Assembly (NCBI GenBank): GCA_014706295.1
Contig: JACSVZ010000004.1
Location: forward strand, 92,320,048 to 92,384,047
DNA length: 64,000 nucleotides
Direction of reading: 5' to 3'
Source: Lycocorax pyrrhopterus obiensis
Taxonomy: Eukaryota > Chordata > Aves > Passeriformes > Paradisaeidae
The notes under the pieces are model-generated. The model searched no databases. It was not told where the DNA came from and saw nothing but the letters and a program-made list of their open reading frames with translations. Shown here piece by piece: positions 1 through 11,388 of this stretch (within the stretch, counting starts at the first letter, position 1; each line of letters begins with the position of its first letter). Position numbers and translations under genes: made by a program.

Positions 1-656
1 ATTGAGTTAGTATAGTTGTGTTTTAAATCACAGATTAAAGGTCTTGCTTGCAGCAGGTGTATCTTTATAGTCATGAGTGTAGTTATGTCCAGTTCATGGA
101 AGAGGAGGGAAAAATACATCTGGATGTGCTAGAGTAGTCTTTTGCATCCTTAATACTAATTTTTCAGATCTTTTTCTTTCATCTAGTTTCTTAACTATTC
201 CTTTAGATTTTCTTCATGCAATTAAATACTTATGCATGTATTTAGTGTTAAGCTTGTGAGTTGAAAGGTCCATGTGTGCAGCTCATTGTGTGCTTTAAGC
301 AGCACTTCTTGTCATAAGACATAGTGCCTTGTATGTTTCTCATGTGATTCAGGAATTCAACAAAAATTGAGTGAAAATAATGTATTGTGACCAATCTTGA
401 AAAATATAAAGACATCAGATTATCTACAGACTCAAATCTGCATAGAGATGTGCATCAATTAACTAGTTGTAAGTAAGAATTTCCCAAGACTCTGTTCAGT
501 AAATTTACCATTTCACTACCTAGCAAATTTTGGAAAATTTGATACAGCCCAAGTGGATAGGAAAAGTAAGCAAAGCAAAGCTAGAATTACTGGTTCTTTT
601 CCCTTCTCACTGAGTGCAAAAGAATTTTTAATAATTCATGGCTCTGTCCAAGGTTG

Positions 657-670
657 TTTTTTTTTTTTTT
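657..670. repeat. Poly-T tract (14 T)
   Basis: This is an uninterrupted run of 14 thymines in intronic DNA, a simple homopolymer likely to vary in length. No retroposed sequence is recognisable next to it. Confidence 0.9.
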
Positions 671-2439
671 AAGATTAGAATGATGGACCATTTACATTTG
701 GGAAAGTTTTTCAAATCTAATATTCTCAAAAATAAGATTTCCATTTTTTTAATTATTATTTTCTTACCATTATTTCATCATAAGCCCTTTTAGGTTTCCC
801 TCCTGCTTTCCTCCATTTTGTATTACTTTTGAATTTAATCAATGTACAGCATTTAATCAGCATTAAACCTTTTGAGATAATTAAGATGAAGAGTAAAGGT
901 GATGTAGCACTATTTATTCTAACACATGCCTCATTTTCTTTTATAGCCTGGTATGCCTCTGCTTATCAGTACTTTGTGCTTGTTTTCTTTTTAGTCTTTT
1001 TTCTGGACATGTTCAATTCACTTCTACTAAAATACTATTTCAAATAAAACTTCAAGAGGCAAACTGGATTCTGAAACAGTTGTGTTTATTGTTTCGTTGA
1101 ATAAGGTTATATGCTCCCTGGTAGCCCAAAGCTCTTTTTCAAGTATTTTGTTTTTGGTATTGCTGCATTTTTCACATAGTGACTGATAACTTCAAGCAGC
1201 CTTTCATAAGCACCTTTGTACATGAGGATGTTACGAGGGGCAGAAGGAGTTTCACATAGCCTGGAAGATTTTGCTTAATAATTTTGTCATGTAGAATGTG
1301 ACTTCATGAAAACATCAGTAGATGTCTTGTCTTCAGGTTTAAAATATGCCTTAGAGAAACAGGACTGACTTTTTGTCTCCAAAGAGTTTTTCCAGTCATT
1401 TTATTTCTAATATACTTGTAAACTATATTGTAAATTCTGCATTGTAGTGACACACCCCCTACAATTTGATTTATGGAAAATGTATTTTTTATTAATCATC
1501 ATTGATTTTAAATTATAGACCATTGGCTAAACTCAAAGTGTTTCATCACAGACATGCAAGCATACCCATGATGGCAGCAGCAGGTATTCATATTATTGAT
1601 TCAGTATGCAGCATAATGCACTTCTAGAGAAAATTCTCTGATTGTCCCAAAAGCTGTGCTTGTTTCAGTTTGTAGAGTGTTTGGTATCGACCACATAATG
1701 CTCCTTCTCTCAGTTACTTATGTGGACAGCCTTGATTGTTTTTCGAGAACCTGCAACCAGGATGTAATTGCTTTGTGCTCTTAAACTATAAAACTTATTG
1801 GCTAACGCACGTGAGGTGGCTGGGGATATTGCAGTATTCATCACCCCTGTGGAATGAGCAATGGGTCTTTGCTTGACCTGGCAGTCAACAGTCCCATGGG
1901 AAAGGTTCAGCTTCCGCTGCTCCTTGGAAGGGAATTTTCTCCTGTGCTGCCAAGTTACAATCATCCATTTACCCAGTGTTCTTCCTTGAGGTTTTATACC
2001 TTTTCATATCCCTGCTTTTCCTTCAAGCCTTGAGCTGTTAAATAGTGCTATTTCAAGAATTTTACCTGTGTCTAGAATTTAGTCTTTCCTTTTTTGCATT
2101 AATACTAGTCTATATATTTTATTATAACTTTTGTTACAACTGAGCAATTTTCTCAGAAGACTTAGTGTTGCACAACTGTGCTGTTGTGTCATTATGCAGT
2201 GGATCACAGATAGATGAAGATCCAGGAGACTGGTAATACCTTCCTACCTGCCCACAAATCTTCATCATGCACTCTTCCATCAGGATCTCCGCTTTCACAC
2301 AAACATTTTCTGGTTCAGTATGCTTTGCTTTCTTGCATTTTTCTGTTGTCACCTCTTACAGAAATTCTTTCTAAATTCATCTCTCACATCCCCACATCTC
2401 TTTCTTTACTGTGCTTGTTCCTGTATTGCTGTTTCCAAC

Positions 2440-2870
2440 TGATCTTCCCAAAAGCAGCAGCTGCTTTGACAGCCAAGCAAAGCAAACAACAGAGGGCCTC
2501 AGGAAAGCAGCACTGCTGCTGCCCACGTGCCGTCCTCATCACATCTGTGGCCCGCGGATCAGCTGACTGGTACTTTTTGAAGCATAAACAAACACATCTG
2601 CCTTGCTGCAGGGAGTTGCAGCGTGAATCCTACTGCAACCTCCACAAAGACTGAGTAATAGCCGAGGATTGTCTTAGCAGGGTTTTCCTCCTGAAGGAAG
2701 CTGAGGACCCACTCTCCCTGTGTACAGCTAGTTTGGTTGCTGTCAGGTTCTACACTGATTCCAGTTTCAGGGACTGTTGCAGTGCTTTTAAGCAAGGTCT
2801 GCTTCTGCATATTGGGGCCTCTTGCAGCTGTTACTGGCAGCAGGAGTGCATCACGGTGTGGCACTGGTGT
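2440..2870. other. GC-richer unidentified block
   Basis: Base composition here is clearly higher in G and C than in the flanking intron, with CAGCAG- and CTGCTG-like clusters. Frames are open for 100-146 codons on both strands, but the translations are low-complexity and match no family I know. The block could be a diverged interspersed repeat or part of one. No target duplication or terminal motif could be found. Confidence 0.3.
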
Positions 2871-3087
2871 GCCCTAGGATAGGCTGCTTAGGGGTCCACA
2901 AAACAGAAAGTTTTTTGTAGTAATTTTCCTTGGGCAGCTTCAGTTCACTTGAGAGCATTTAGACTGGAGGACCAGTCTGATCTCATTTAAAATCCCTGAA
3001 ACTTACAGTATGGATATAAGGAACCTCAGCATCAACTGCTTTGATTCATGATCTCTTTCTGTTCTGCCTCATCACACATGCCTTTTG

Positions 3088-3698
3088 TGTCCTGGTTTTA
3101 TCTGGGATAGAATTAATTTTCTTCTTAGTAGCTGGTACAGTGCTATGTTTTGGATTGGGTATGGGAATGATGTTGATAACACTCTGATATTTTAGTTGCA
3201 GCTAAATAGTGCTTTCCCTAAATCAAGGACTTTTCTCTGTCCCGTGCTCTGCCAGCAAACAGGTGTATGAGAAGCTGGGAGCAAGCATGGCCAGGAGAGG
3301 TGACCTGAACTGGCCAAAAAAATATTCCATGGCAAAGAAATATTCCATATCATAGAACATCATGCTTGGAATATAAACTGTGGGGAACTGGCTGGGACCT
3401 GCCACTTGCTGCTCGGGGACAGGCTGGACATCAGTCAGCAGGGGATGAGGAATTGTATTCTGCATTACTTGTTTCTCTTGGGTTTTATCACACACTGTTT
3501 CCTTTCTATTACTATTATTATGTTATACTTCAGTTAATAAACTATTCTTATCTCAACCCCACAAGTTTTGTTTGTTTTTTTTTTTCAAGTCTCCTCCCCA
3601 TCCCTGGGAGCTGGCATGGGGTAGAAGAATGGGGTTGGGAAGGAGGGTTGAGCAATGGCTGCATGGTAAATATTGCCAGCTGAGGTTAAACCATGGCA
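3088..3698 (+). mobile_element. Solo LTR, ERVL-like endogenous retrovirus
   Basis: The element begins TGTCCTGGTTTTATCTGGGA and ends TTAAACCATGGCA, the terminal TG and CA expected of an LTR. In order it contains a TATA box (TATAAA at 3372-3377), a cluster of A/T-rich triplets, an AATAAA polyadenylation signal at 3536-3541, and a T-rich and then G-rich U5-like end. This start and layout are those of a very common avian ERVL-type LTR family. No gag, pol or env sequence is attached, so it is a solo LTR left by recombination. The flanks TTTTG and ACTTG agree at only three of five positions, so the target duplication is decayed or absent. It lies in the same orientation as SNTG2. Confidence 0.8.
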
Positions 3699-5182
3699 AC
3701 TTGCAAATACAAACATGCTTAAAATTTCTCCACTCACTTGAGTCAATCAGACACAGTGGACAAGGCATGCAACCTTTGAATTTATCCTTTTCTGCTTTGC
3801 CACAACTGAAATTTCAAACTCACCTTCTTCCTTCTGTCTCCAATTCAAGTATGCTTCCACTTTTTTAAAATAGCCCAATGGCCCTAACATAAGCACTGAA
3901 TTAAAAATTGTTGACATGTTTTTCACAATTGGTGTATGTATTACTGACATCTCAAACTGAGATGCCCAAGCTAACGCTGAGCATCTCTAGCAATGTATGT
4001 ACCCAGTACAGGCTACTTTGGATTGCTTTGTGACGGTTTTGAACTGCTTTAATTCAGTTAAATTTCTGTACGTAGATGTCTTTTCTAAACCAGCTATTAC
4101 AAAAGTTATGCATATTTTTAAATACAAAGTAGGATGAGAAGTGGGGTAAAGACCTTCAACGCAACTTGTAGCATGATTTTTAAAATAAATAGTGAAACAT
4201 TTCCTAAGTATTGACTAATGAACTATTATATTATAATAATCTTTTATCTGCCAAAAGCGTGATGAAAAAATTATTTTTAAAAAAATGCTATTTTGTAACA
4301 AAGGTACATTTGCAGTAGCAACAGCTAAATTGCAGAAATCATGAATTCTCTATGCAGTTTTTTCTTTCTTCTTTACTTCTATTTCCATTTCTCATAATGC
4401 TGTCTTTGTTAACATTGACTGCATTCTTCTAAGCCTCAAGCTATGACCTCAAAGATCATGTATAAGATTAAAAGGCCTTCTTTAATACTATCAGTCTTTG
4501 CAGGATAAGAGCCTTACTTTTAATTAAGTGATACATTTCATGAGGTAAACATCCTCAAATTCCAACAACAAAAAAAAAAGTTAAAAATTTAAAAGTTAGA
4601 GAATAGACCTCAAAAATGTCATTGTTTGTATTTATGGAAAATTGTTTGAAGTTTCATAGCACTATTCCCATTAACTCTGTAAGGCAGGAAATATGCAAAT
4701 TGCAGATTGGAATAATTTTTTTTAGGGACAAAACTAACTCAAACTTCGGGCTTAAGAATTGTATTAAATTCTAGTCACAACCTCTTTAATTACAGCAGTC
4801 CCTGTAAATTTGTTCAGGGGGAAAGTAATTGCTAAATAGTCTCAGAAACTCCTGTTTCCCTTTTGTGGAAGAATAATGAAAAGTGTTAATCACATTTTCC
4901 ACATAATTTAATGAAATCCTTCATTAGTGAGAATTGACATTTGTAATCCATACTAAACAAGTTCTTTATGCATGGAAAGTAGCTCTCTTAATTCGTTTAA
5001 AATTGCTAGGAATCTATTATCTTTGTTGGATGAATACTGATTGCTGTGCCTTGTATTTTCACAACCAAATCAGTTTCAAATGAAGATTACAAACAGTGTG
5101 TTAAACCAATTGCTGGAAGAAAATGTAGCATTTTTTTCAGTACTACTATCAATTAAAATCTATTCCTTCTGTAATCCCACAG

Positions 5183-5226
5183 CTGAACAGACAGGAATGT
5201 TATTTATAGGAGATGCAATAATACAG
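5183..5226 (+). CDS. SNTG2: SNTG2 exon: PDZ domain, middle part
   Basis: This 44-bp internal exon is preceded by the acceptor CCCACAG and followed by the donor GTCAGT. Its first two bases complete a codon begun in the upstream exon, and 14 full codons follow, giving EQTGMLFIGDAIIQ. The next exon opens with VNG, making the G-D-x-I-x-x-V-N-G signature of PDZ strands D and E that forms the core of the fold. The carboxylate-binding loop of the PDZ domain belongs to an earlier exon outside the window. Only 109 bp separate this exon from the next, in contrast to the other introns of 7 to 18 kb. The gene assignment is firm because the seven exons form one open frame. Confidence 0.93.
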
Positions 5227-5335
5227 GTCAGTAAATATTTGCTTTTTTCTGCAGACATTTGTTTCATACTTGCTTTTATTTCAGTAACTAACTTCACATT
5301 ACAAATCATTTTCTCCCTATCGTATCTGTTTTTAG

Positions 5336-5377
5336 GTTAATGGTATAAATGTTGAAAGTGCTACCCATGAAGAAGTG
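5336..5377 (+). CDS. SNTG2: SNTG2 exon: PDZ domain, strand E to start of helix B
   Basis: This 42-bp exon is exactly 14 codons, phase 0 at both ends, and translates VNGINVESATHEEV. Its acceptor follows a long pyrimidine tract (TTTTTAG) and its donor is a full consensus GTAAGT. The histidine at 5366-5368 sits at the first position of PDZ helix B. In class I PDZ domains this histidine contacts the Ser or Thr two residues before the C-terminus of the ligand, so the predicted partners are proteins ending in a [ST]-x-hydrophobic motif. That inference comes from known PDZ structures, not from this sequence alone. Because the exon is symmetrical, skipping it would keep the frame but destroy the domain. 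Confidence 0.95.
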
Positions 5378-7124
5378 GTAAGTCATTCCACTTTGATTTT
5401 TTATTGGTGTACAGAATATCTTTTGTCCAAACTGTTCTGTCTCTAGCCTTGTTTCAAATGAATTTACTCTTTTTTACTATAAAGACAGTGCTATCATCAG
5501 GTTTGTCATATATTTGATTATTAAAACTTTTCCAGTTCTTTAATTCCATTTTGAAATACAATTTACCACAATGTTTGATCTAACCTGAAATAATTTATTG
5601 AATAGTGTTCAGGTTTTACTGATTTGTTTCATTTATCATATTGACTGTATGAGGACAAAACCAGTTCACATTCACTCAGTTTGCACTGCTTTTCCGGTGT
5701 GCAGTGCAAGGCCATATAGATAAAAAATTGTTATCCCCTGTTGCCTGTTTATTAGCAGTTATCAGCTGATTCACTGACAACTGTATCTCAGAATAGCATC
5801 TGTAGCAACCATAAATGACATGGGCTTTGACAGTCTTATCAGCAAGGCAGAAATTACATGGACAAAGGAACTAAACTTGCTTTTATTACTTGAAGGTGAT
5901 CTCTCTAGGTCAAGATAAAGTGCAGCTGCATGATCTTGCAGTCCTTTTCTTGGTGTTGTGTAATACCATCGAGCTGAATCTCTTACAAAGTGTGGTCAGA
6001 TCTATTGTGTATTGGTGAACTGCCCTCCTGCTGCTTGTATTGTTATTGCACACAAAAACCCCTAAACTTCCTGAAAGTTACTCCTCACAAAATGGTAAGT
6101 TACTTCTCTTAAGGATTGTTTGTAAAAACCAAGTGCTCCAGAACTGCCAGTGTAACACAACAGAGGAGAGGAATGAGAGAGAAATGCATCCTTGCCCTGT
6201 ACATGGGAATTCAGTAGACACACTAAGCAAAATTTCCTGGAACAACGTGGGTGAAGGAAGCTCCAGAAGGAGTAGAGATCACAATGCGCCTGGAGATAGA
6301 TCTGCAAAGAGACTTTGTTATTACCACAGCCTGTTACTATGATCAAAATGGAGTTAGAAAAATGTGTCAGGTAGTAGAGGAAGGAGCTGGTTCTATGAGA
6401 TGAGGTGGGCTGTTGCCAAAGCTCCTGAGAGAATGCAAGATTTATTATTTCTTATTTTATAAAAATTATGTCTTTATCTCAACCATTATTTCAAAAAAAT
6501 GCAAAGTCCTCTTTATTTGAATATGATGGGTTTGCAATTTGAAAGAAATGCTTTAAAAAAGAAAGTCTGGGCACCAGAAACACCACTGAAGGAGGTATCT
6601 AACATATTAAGCTTGTTACAACGTATTAAGCTGGTAATATAGTAATATAGTGCTTATGCGTAGTTGTCCAGAAAGCAGGATATTAATGATGGTGAACTCA
6701 TCTAACTTTTAGAAAATCATACCTACATCTTCTCTCTCTGTAAAGGATGCCCTGTTTTCTAAATGTAACTCAGGGTAGATGGGAGGTGCTCCAGCACTTC
6801 TGTTCAAAAGACACTCATCAATGAGGCTTGGGTTTTCTTAATTCACTCTGGGTTCAAGTTTACACAAGCTTGTTAACACAATGCAAAGTACTTAATGGGA
6901 GCCTGTCAAAGGTTATTGAGTAATTCTTTTGGCTTGCTTTGTATGCATCTGGCACCATGGTCTCTTACATATTCAGTCATCTACTTCAAAGAGGGACTTC
7001 TGAAACATCATCCACCAATACAGTTTGAAGGCATTTCTTGCTGCTTGCATTCTGGGCGCAGGAGGCCTCTTTTGCAAACATCTGACTCAAGGTTGTGAAT
7101 TGTACTGTGTGATCCAAGGGACTG

Positions 7125-7628
7125 TGTACTGGATCTAGGCTGAGACTACATTAATTTTCTTTGTGGCAGCCAGTAGGGTGTTGTATTTTGGTTTGTGGCT
7201 AAAACAACATTAGTAACACACCAGTGTGTGTGTTATTGCTGAGCAGTGCTTGTAGGCCATCAAGGCTTTCTCTTTTCCTCACTTTTTCCCCTCCCAATGA
7301 GTAGACTGAGAACGGGCCAGAAGTTGGAAGGAGATACAGCCAGTAAAGCTGACCTGAACTGACCAAAGGGATGTTCCATATCATATAACATCATGCTCAG
7401 CAGTAAAAATTGTGGGGCGTGTTTTCTGGAGGAAGCTCAGAGACTGGGTAGGCATCAGGAGTTGTGACTGATTTCCTTTGCATCACTTGTTTTATTTTTT
7501 ACCTCTGTCTTTACTTAAGTTACTAAACTGTCTTTATCATGAAACTGTTGTTCTCATGAAGGTTTTCTTGCTTTGTTCTTCCTATTCTCTCCCATCCTGC
7601 CGCTGGGGGGAATGGGAGTCCACCCACA
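7125..7628 (+). mobile_element. Solo LTR, ERVL-like family, slightly truncated
   Basis: The element starts TGTACTGGATCTAGGCTGAG and ends CCACCCACA, and aligns along its length with the LTRs at 46151 and 61043. Shared blocks include the AACACACCAGTGT segment, GACCAAAGGGAT.TTCCAT, TGCTCAGCA.TAAAA (TATA-like) and TTTGCATCACTTGTTTT. It lacks part of the G-rich stretch just before the 3' end that the 46151 copy has, so it carries an internal deletion. The flanks GACTG (7120-7124) and TACTG (7629-7633) agree at four of five positions and are probably the aged target duplication. No internal proviral sequence is present. It has the same orientation as SNTG2. Confidence 0.75.
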
Positions 7629-8844
7629 TACTGCTTTAAAGGATGCTGCTAGCAAAGGTAGAGATTCTGAATTACTCCACTGGTCCAGCCATAGTGATAA
7701 GCCATTAAGGGCCAGAAGCAAATATATTTCTTTCTTTTTTTGATGTTGAACTGATGGGATTTTTCTGTTTGTTTGTCTTGTTGTGATTATTTTATTTTTT
7801 AAATTGTAACTCTAACAAAGGTTTTCAAGAACAAACTTTCAGTTTTTTATTTTGTTTGTTTCACGTTGGCATTCTTTGCTGTTTAGACTTTTTCTCCTGT
7901 CTGTTCTTACTTTCTGCCATTTTAGAATGTCTGCTGGTTCACCCTTGCAGGATGTGAGGAGGTGCACTCTGTCAGCACAAACTCAGAAAACCTTTATTTT
8001 ACAAAACTGAAACTTAAATGTAATTGTATGTCAGTGTGGCTCACAGGAGTTAAAGACTTAAAACCCATTGGGGTTAATACGTGGGAGAGAAGGCTACAAA
8101 ATCTGAGAACTTTAGGAAGGGAGACCAGTTTGTTCTGTCTGCTACCTTCCATCTTCCCTCCTGAGATGTTTATGTAGTTAGCTGGTCCTGATTGCACCAA
8201 ATAGGTAGTTTTGTTTCTTGACCCTTTAACTTCAGCAGTGTTGAAAGGTGATTACTTCTCTGCAAGCCAAACAATTAGCTACTTTGTCAGCAGCAATTTA
8301 AGAACAAACTGTCTCTCCTGTTTTTCACTTCTGGTACTAGAATTTGCTTTTCTCCACAATTATTCAAACTGTTACTATCACATATCAGTTCTGGCTAAGG
8401 GAATGAATAGAATAAATAATTCAGAATCTATGCCAAGAAAAATTCTGCTTTTGCTGTAGGTAATACAATAGCGTGGAAAATTGAAAATAATTTCTTTTCC
8501 TTGAAAATTAATTTTATTTTTAGAAGTATTCTACTGGTGTGCAGAGACTGTGAATGCAGAAAATGTTAATTCAGAGATTAATATAGTTTCTGTATTGCAT
8601 ATCAGGGAGGAAATTTAGTTTTCTTTCCGTGATGGCTAGTTGGGTTGTCTCCATGCATAACACAAAAGGAGCAGTCAGATCTGAGTGGAGAGAAAGAGGG
8701 AAGCAAAGATAAAGAGCATTTTGGTTCACAAAGAAGGTGTACCACTTGGTGTTCTTTTGGCTGTGACTTTAATGTTCAGGGTATTCACAATAAACTGTGA
8801 AAGGAAATTAAACACAAGATGGCAGTTTTCTGATTCAACAGGTT

Positions 8845-9265
8845 TATAGAATCACAGGATCATGAAATGGCTGGGTTGGAAGGGACCTTGAAGATCACCT
8901 ACTTCCAACACCCCTGCCATCGACCAGGTTGCTCAAAGCCCCGTCCAAACTGGCCTTTGAACACTTCAGGGATGGGACATCCTCAGTTTCTCTAGCAACC
9001 TGCTCCAGTGCTTCACCACTTCACAGTAAAGAATTTCTTCCTAATATCTAATCCAAACCTCCCCTCCTTGAGTTTGAAACTGTTCTCCTTTGTCCTATCA
9101 CTACATTCTCTTGTAAAAAGTCCCTCTTCAACTCTCTTGTAGCCCCCTTTAGGGTCTGGAAGGTGGTCTAAGGTCTCCCGAGTCTTCTCCAGGCTGAATA
9201 ACCCCACCTCCCTCAGCCTGTCATCATAGGAGAGGTGCTCCAGCCCTTTGAGCATCTTCATGTCC
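8845..9265 (-). mobile_element. CR1 LINE, 5'-truncated 3' end
   Basis: Read on the minus strand, the sequence ends in the CR1 3' terminus: GGTCCCTTCCAACCCAGCC followed by the ATTCTA-type octamer tail at about 8845-8855. Upstream of it are CR1 3'-UTR and last-codon segments, for example the stretch complementary to GAATTTCTTCCTAATATCTA and the TCTCTTGT and CTCCAGGCTGAATAACCC blocks. This is the usual short copy left by incomplete reverse transcription. The 5' limit is approximate, because similarity to the family fades near 9265. A minus-strand reading frame of 147 codons overlaps the copy, but it is not a functional protein. Confidence 0.88.
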
Positions 9266-11114
9266 CACCTGGTAATCACAGGGCTGAGAACACTTCTTAG
9301 CATTTTGTGGTGTGGCTCTTGGTACTTTTCTCTCCCTGTACTTAGTGAAAGAGGAAAATAAGATTCAGAAAGATTTTTGTGAGTCCCTGAGGTGAGCACT
9401 GCCCTGTGCTGAAATGCCCTAGAAGTACCTGTTTGTTCACACCATAAGCAAATCATAGGTGATGTGATGAAAAACTATCACTGGTGCCTTTCAAGGTGAA
9501 ATTGTACAGGTTTCTACATAATCTCATATAGACTGTTTTTTATGAATCTATGATTAGTTCAGATGTAAGTTTGTATGAAATGAATCCTATTTCAAGGATT
9601 AATAAACTGATTATTTCCATCAACTAGAAAATGCAGGAGAGGGATTTTAGTTATACAAAATGGAAAACATGGTGTTGCATATTATTTTTTTCTTACTATA
9701 GCTTATTCATGTATTTCACAGTAAATTAATATGTTTCACACATTTGTAGTATTACACACAAATGTTAATCTCCTTGGAATTTTGCTCGCGGATCCAGGAA
9801 AGTACTGGGAAACATTTTATTTATGAATATTCTCACAGAAGGACATTGCTAAATAAACTAATTGCCGTCTATTAAAACAGAGAATCCATTCAGTAGGAAT
9901 CATTTTAGATACTCAGAATTTAAATCGTTTTTTAGCCAATAGTTGTTAATTGTTTTAAATCTTTAATACTTCAGATGTTTACTGTAATGCTATTTAATGC
10001 AGCATTGGCATGTCTGGCAGGCAGTGATGAACTTGTTCTTCACGAGGCTGATTAATTGAGATACAAGAATTGAACCTGAAGATTGTTTATCTTCATTGAG
10101 ATACTGAGGTTTTATTTTCATTTGTCCTTTAATCCATCATCCATTTTGCATTAGCTATTTTGGAATTGAAGTTCTCTGCATGGTCTTCTGGAATTCAGTT
10201 CCAAATGGTGGAAAGAGATCAAATAGAAAAAATACTGGAAGATACATAGCTGGAATAGGCACATTATGCTTAACTACTCAACAAATATATCAAAACTAAT
10301 AAAATAATAATAAACATAGAGCTAGAGTGATGGATTAATAAAATAAAATCATAAAAATAATTATAAAATATCTTGTCAGATAGATAGATGCTTGAGAAGT
10401 AGCAAAACTAAGTTCTTTTGATTTACAAATTTTACTCTGTAGTAATATCTTATAGTCATGTTAATGAGTAGATTTAATTGATTTATGCTGTTATTAAAAT
10501 CATTAATCTTCAAACAAATTAAGATATATATTTCCAATGTTAAAATTGCAGTGTTATGTTCTGTTTGTTAAAACACGTGTTAATATTTGAATATGCAATT
10601 CAGTAATACTTGAGGCAACAATCATATGACATTTAGAGAAATTCTAAATAAAGGTTTTATTTGATATACACAGAAGGTTTAAAAACTTAAGATTACTGCT
10701 AGAAATAATCAACAATACAGACCAGAGTTCAAGGAAATTTTTGTTTAGCTAGATTGCCCAGGTAGGTGCTACACTAACATATGTAGATAACCTTACAGAC
10801 CTCCACATATTCCTGACCCAAGACTGACTCTTAACTTCAAGTTACTCCTTGAATTTCTGCAGTTTTTCATGAGGGAAGTTTTTCGGCTTGAACACGCTTT
10901 TTTACCCAGCAGAAAATATGTTAAGAAGTCAAAATGAACAGTGTAATTCAAGTATGACAAGTATAAAATGAGAGCTTGACCTCTTAAATGAAGGAAAAAT
11001 GAGTATTTTTCTACATAGACAAACTGCATGTTTCATTTCTTGGAGATCTATCTTAATGGTGCCGAGATGAAACTTCACAGGGCTGTTATGAATTCTTTGC
11101 ATGGTTTACTTGAA

Positions 11115-11133
11115 TAGTTAGTTAGTTAGTTAG
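11115..11133. repeat. Short (TTAG)n tandem repeat
   Basis: Four and a half copies of the tetramer TAGT run without interruption. It is a minor microsatellite in the long intron. Confidence 0.7.
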
Positions 11134-11343
11134 AATGTACTGCAAATTTTTTGTTTTCTCAGCATAGAAGAAATATTCTCTTAAAATTGGAAGGGTAATT
11201 CTACCAGATCCAGAAGAAGCAGTAACTGAGTTTTTCTCACATCATGTGAAGATTGGGTGATTCCTGTGCACGTCATGAAACTGTTTGATTTCTTTCTTCA
11301 ACTGCATGGCTCTCCCATTTTCTCGGTAATTTCCAGATTTGCT

Positions 11344-11388
11344 TTTAGATTATTTAGATTGCTTTTGTTTGTTTAGATTTTTTAGATT
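11344..11388. repeat. Cluster of four TTTAGATT octamers
   Basis: The octamer TTTAGATT occurs at 11344, 11353, 11372 and 11381. The first two and the last two are each nine bases apart. This is a degenerate tandem array, probably slippage-derived. No function can be assigned. Confidence 0.6.

Larger units (their letters stand above)
1..5182 (+). other. SNTG2: Intron upstream of the first visible SNTG2 exon (partial)
   Basis: This stretch ends in the acceptor CCCACAG just before the first exon. I looked for the preceding PDZ exon, which should carry the GLGF-like loop and the segment ending in an Ile-Phe-Glu-Asp-Gln type sequence, and did not see it. The stretch holds a 14-T run at 657-670, an ERVL-like solo LTR at 3088-3698, and a GC-richer block at about 2440-2870 that I cannot identify. 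The rest is unremarkable AT-rich intron. Confidence 0.8.

Noticed and set aside
2214..2654. 146-codon open frame on + strand
   Set aside because: It starts in AT-rich intron and is kept open by the GC-rich block. The peptide is low-complexity and unrecognised.
1..5182. The preceding PDZ exon with the carboxylate-binding loop
   Set aside because: No stretch coding for the GLGF-like loop or the following strand was found between splice sites, so it presumably lies upstream of the window.
5041..5340. 99-codon frame as a separate small gene
   Set aside because: Its middle is the 44-bp SNTG2 exon read in frame, and the flanks are intron.
9013..9456. 147-codon open frame on - strand
   Set aside because: It overlaps the antisense CR1 fragment, and its second part is CR1 sequence read in a chance frame.
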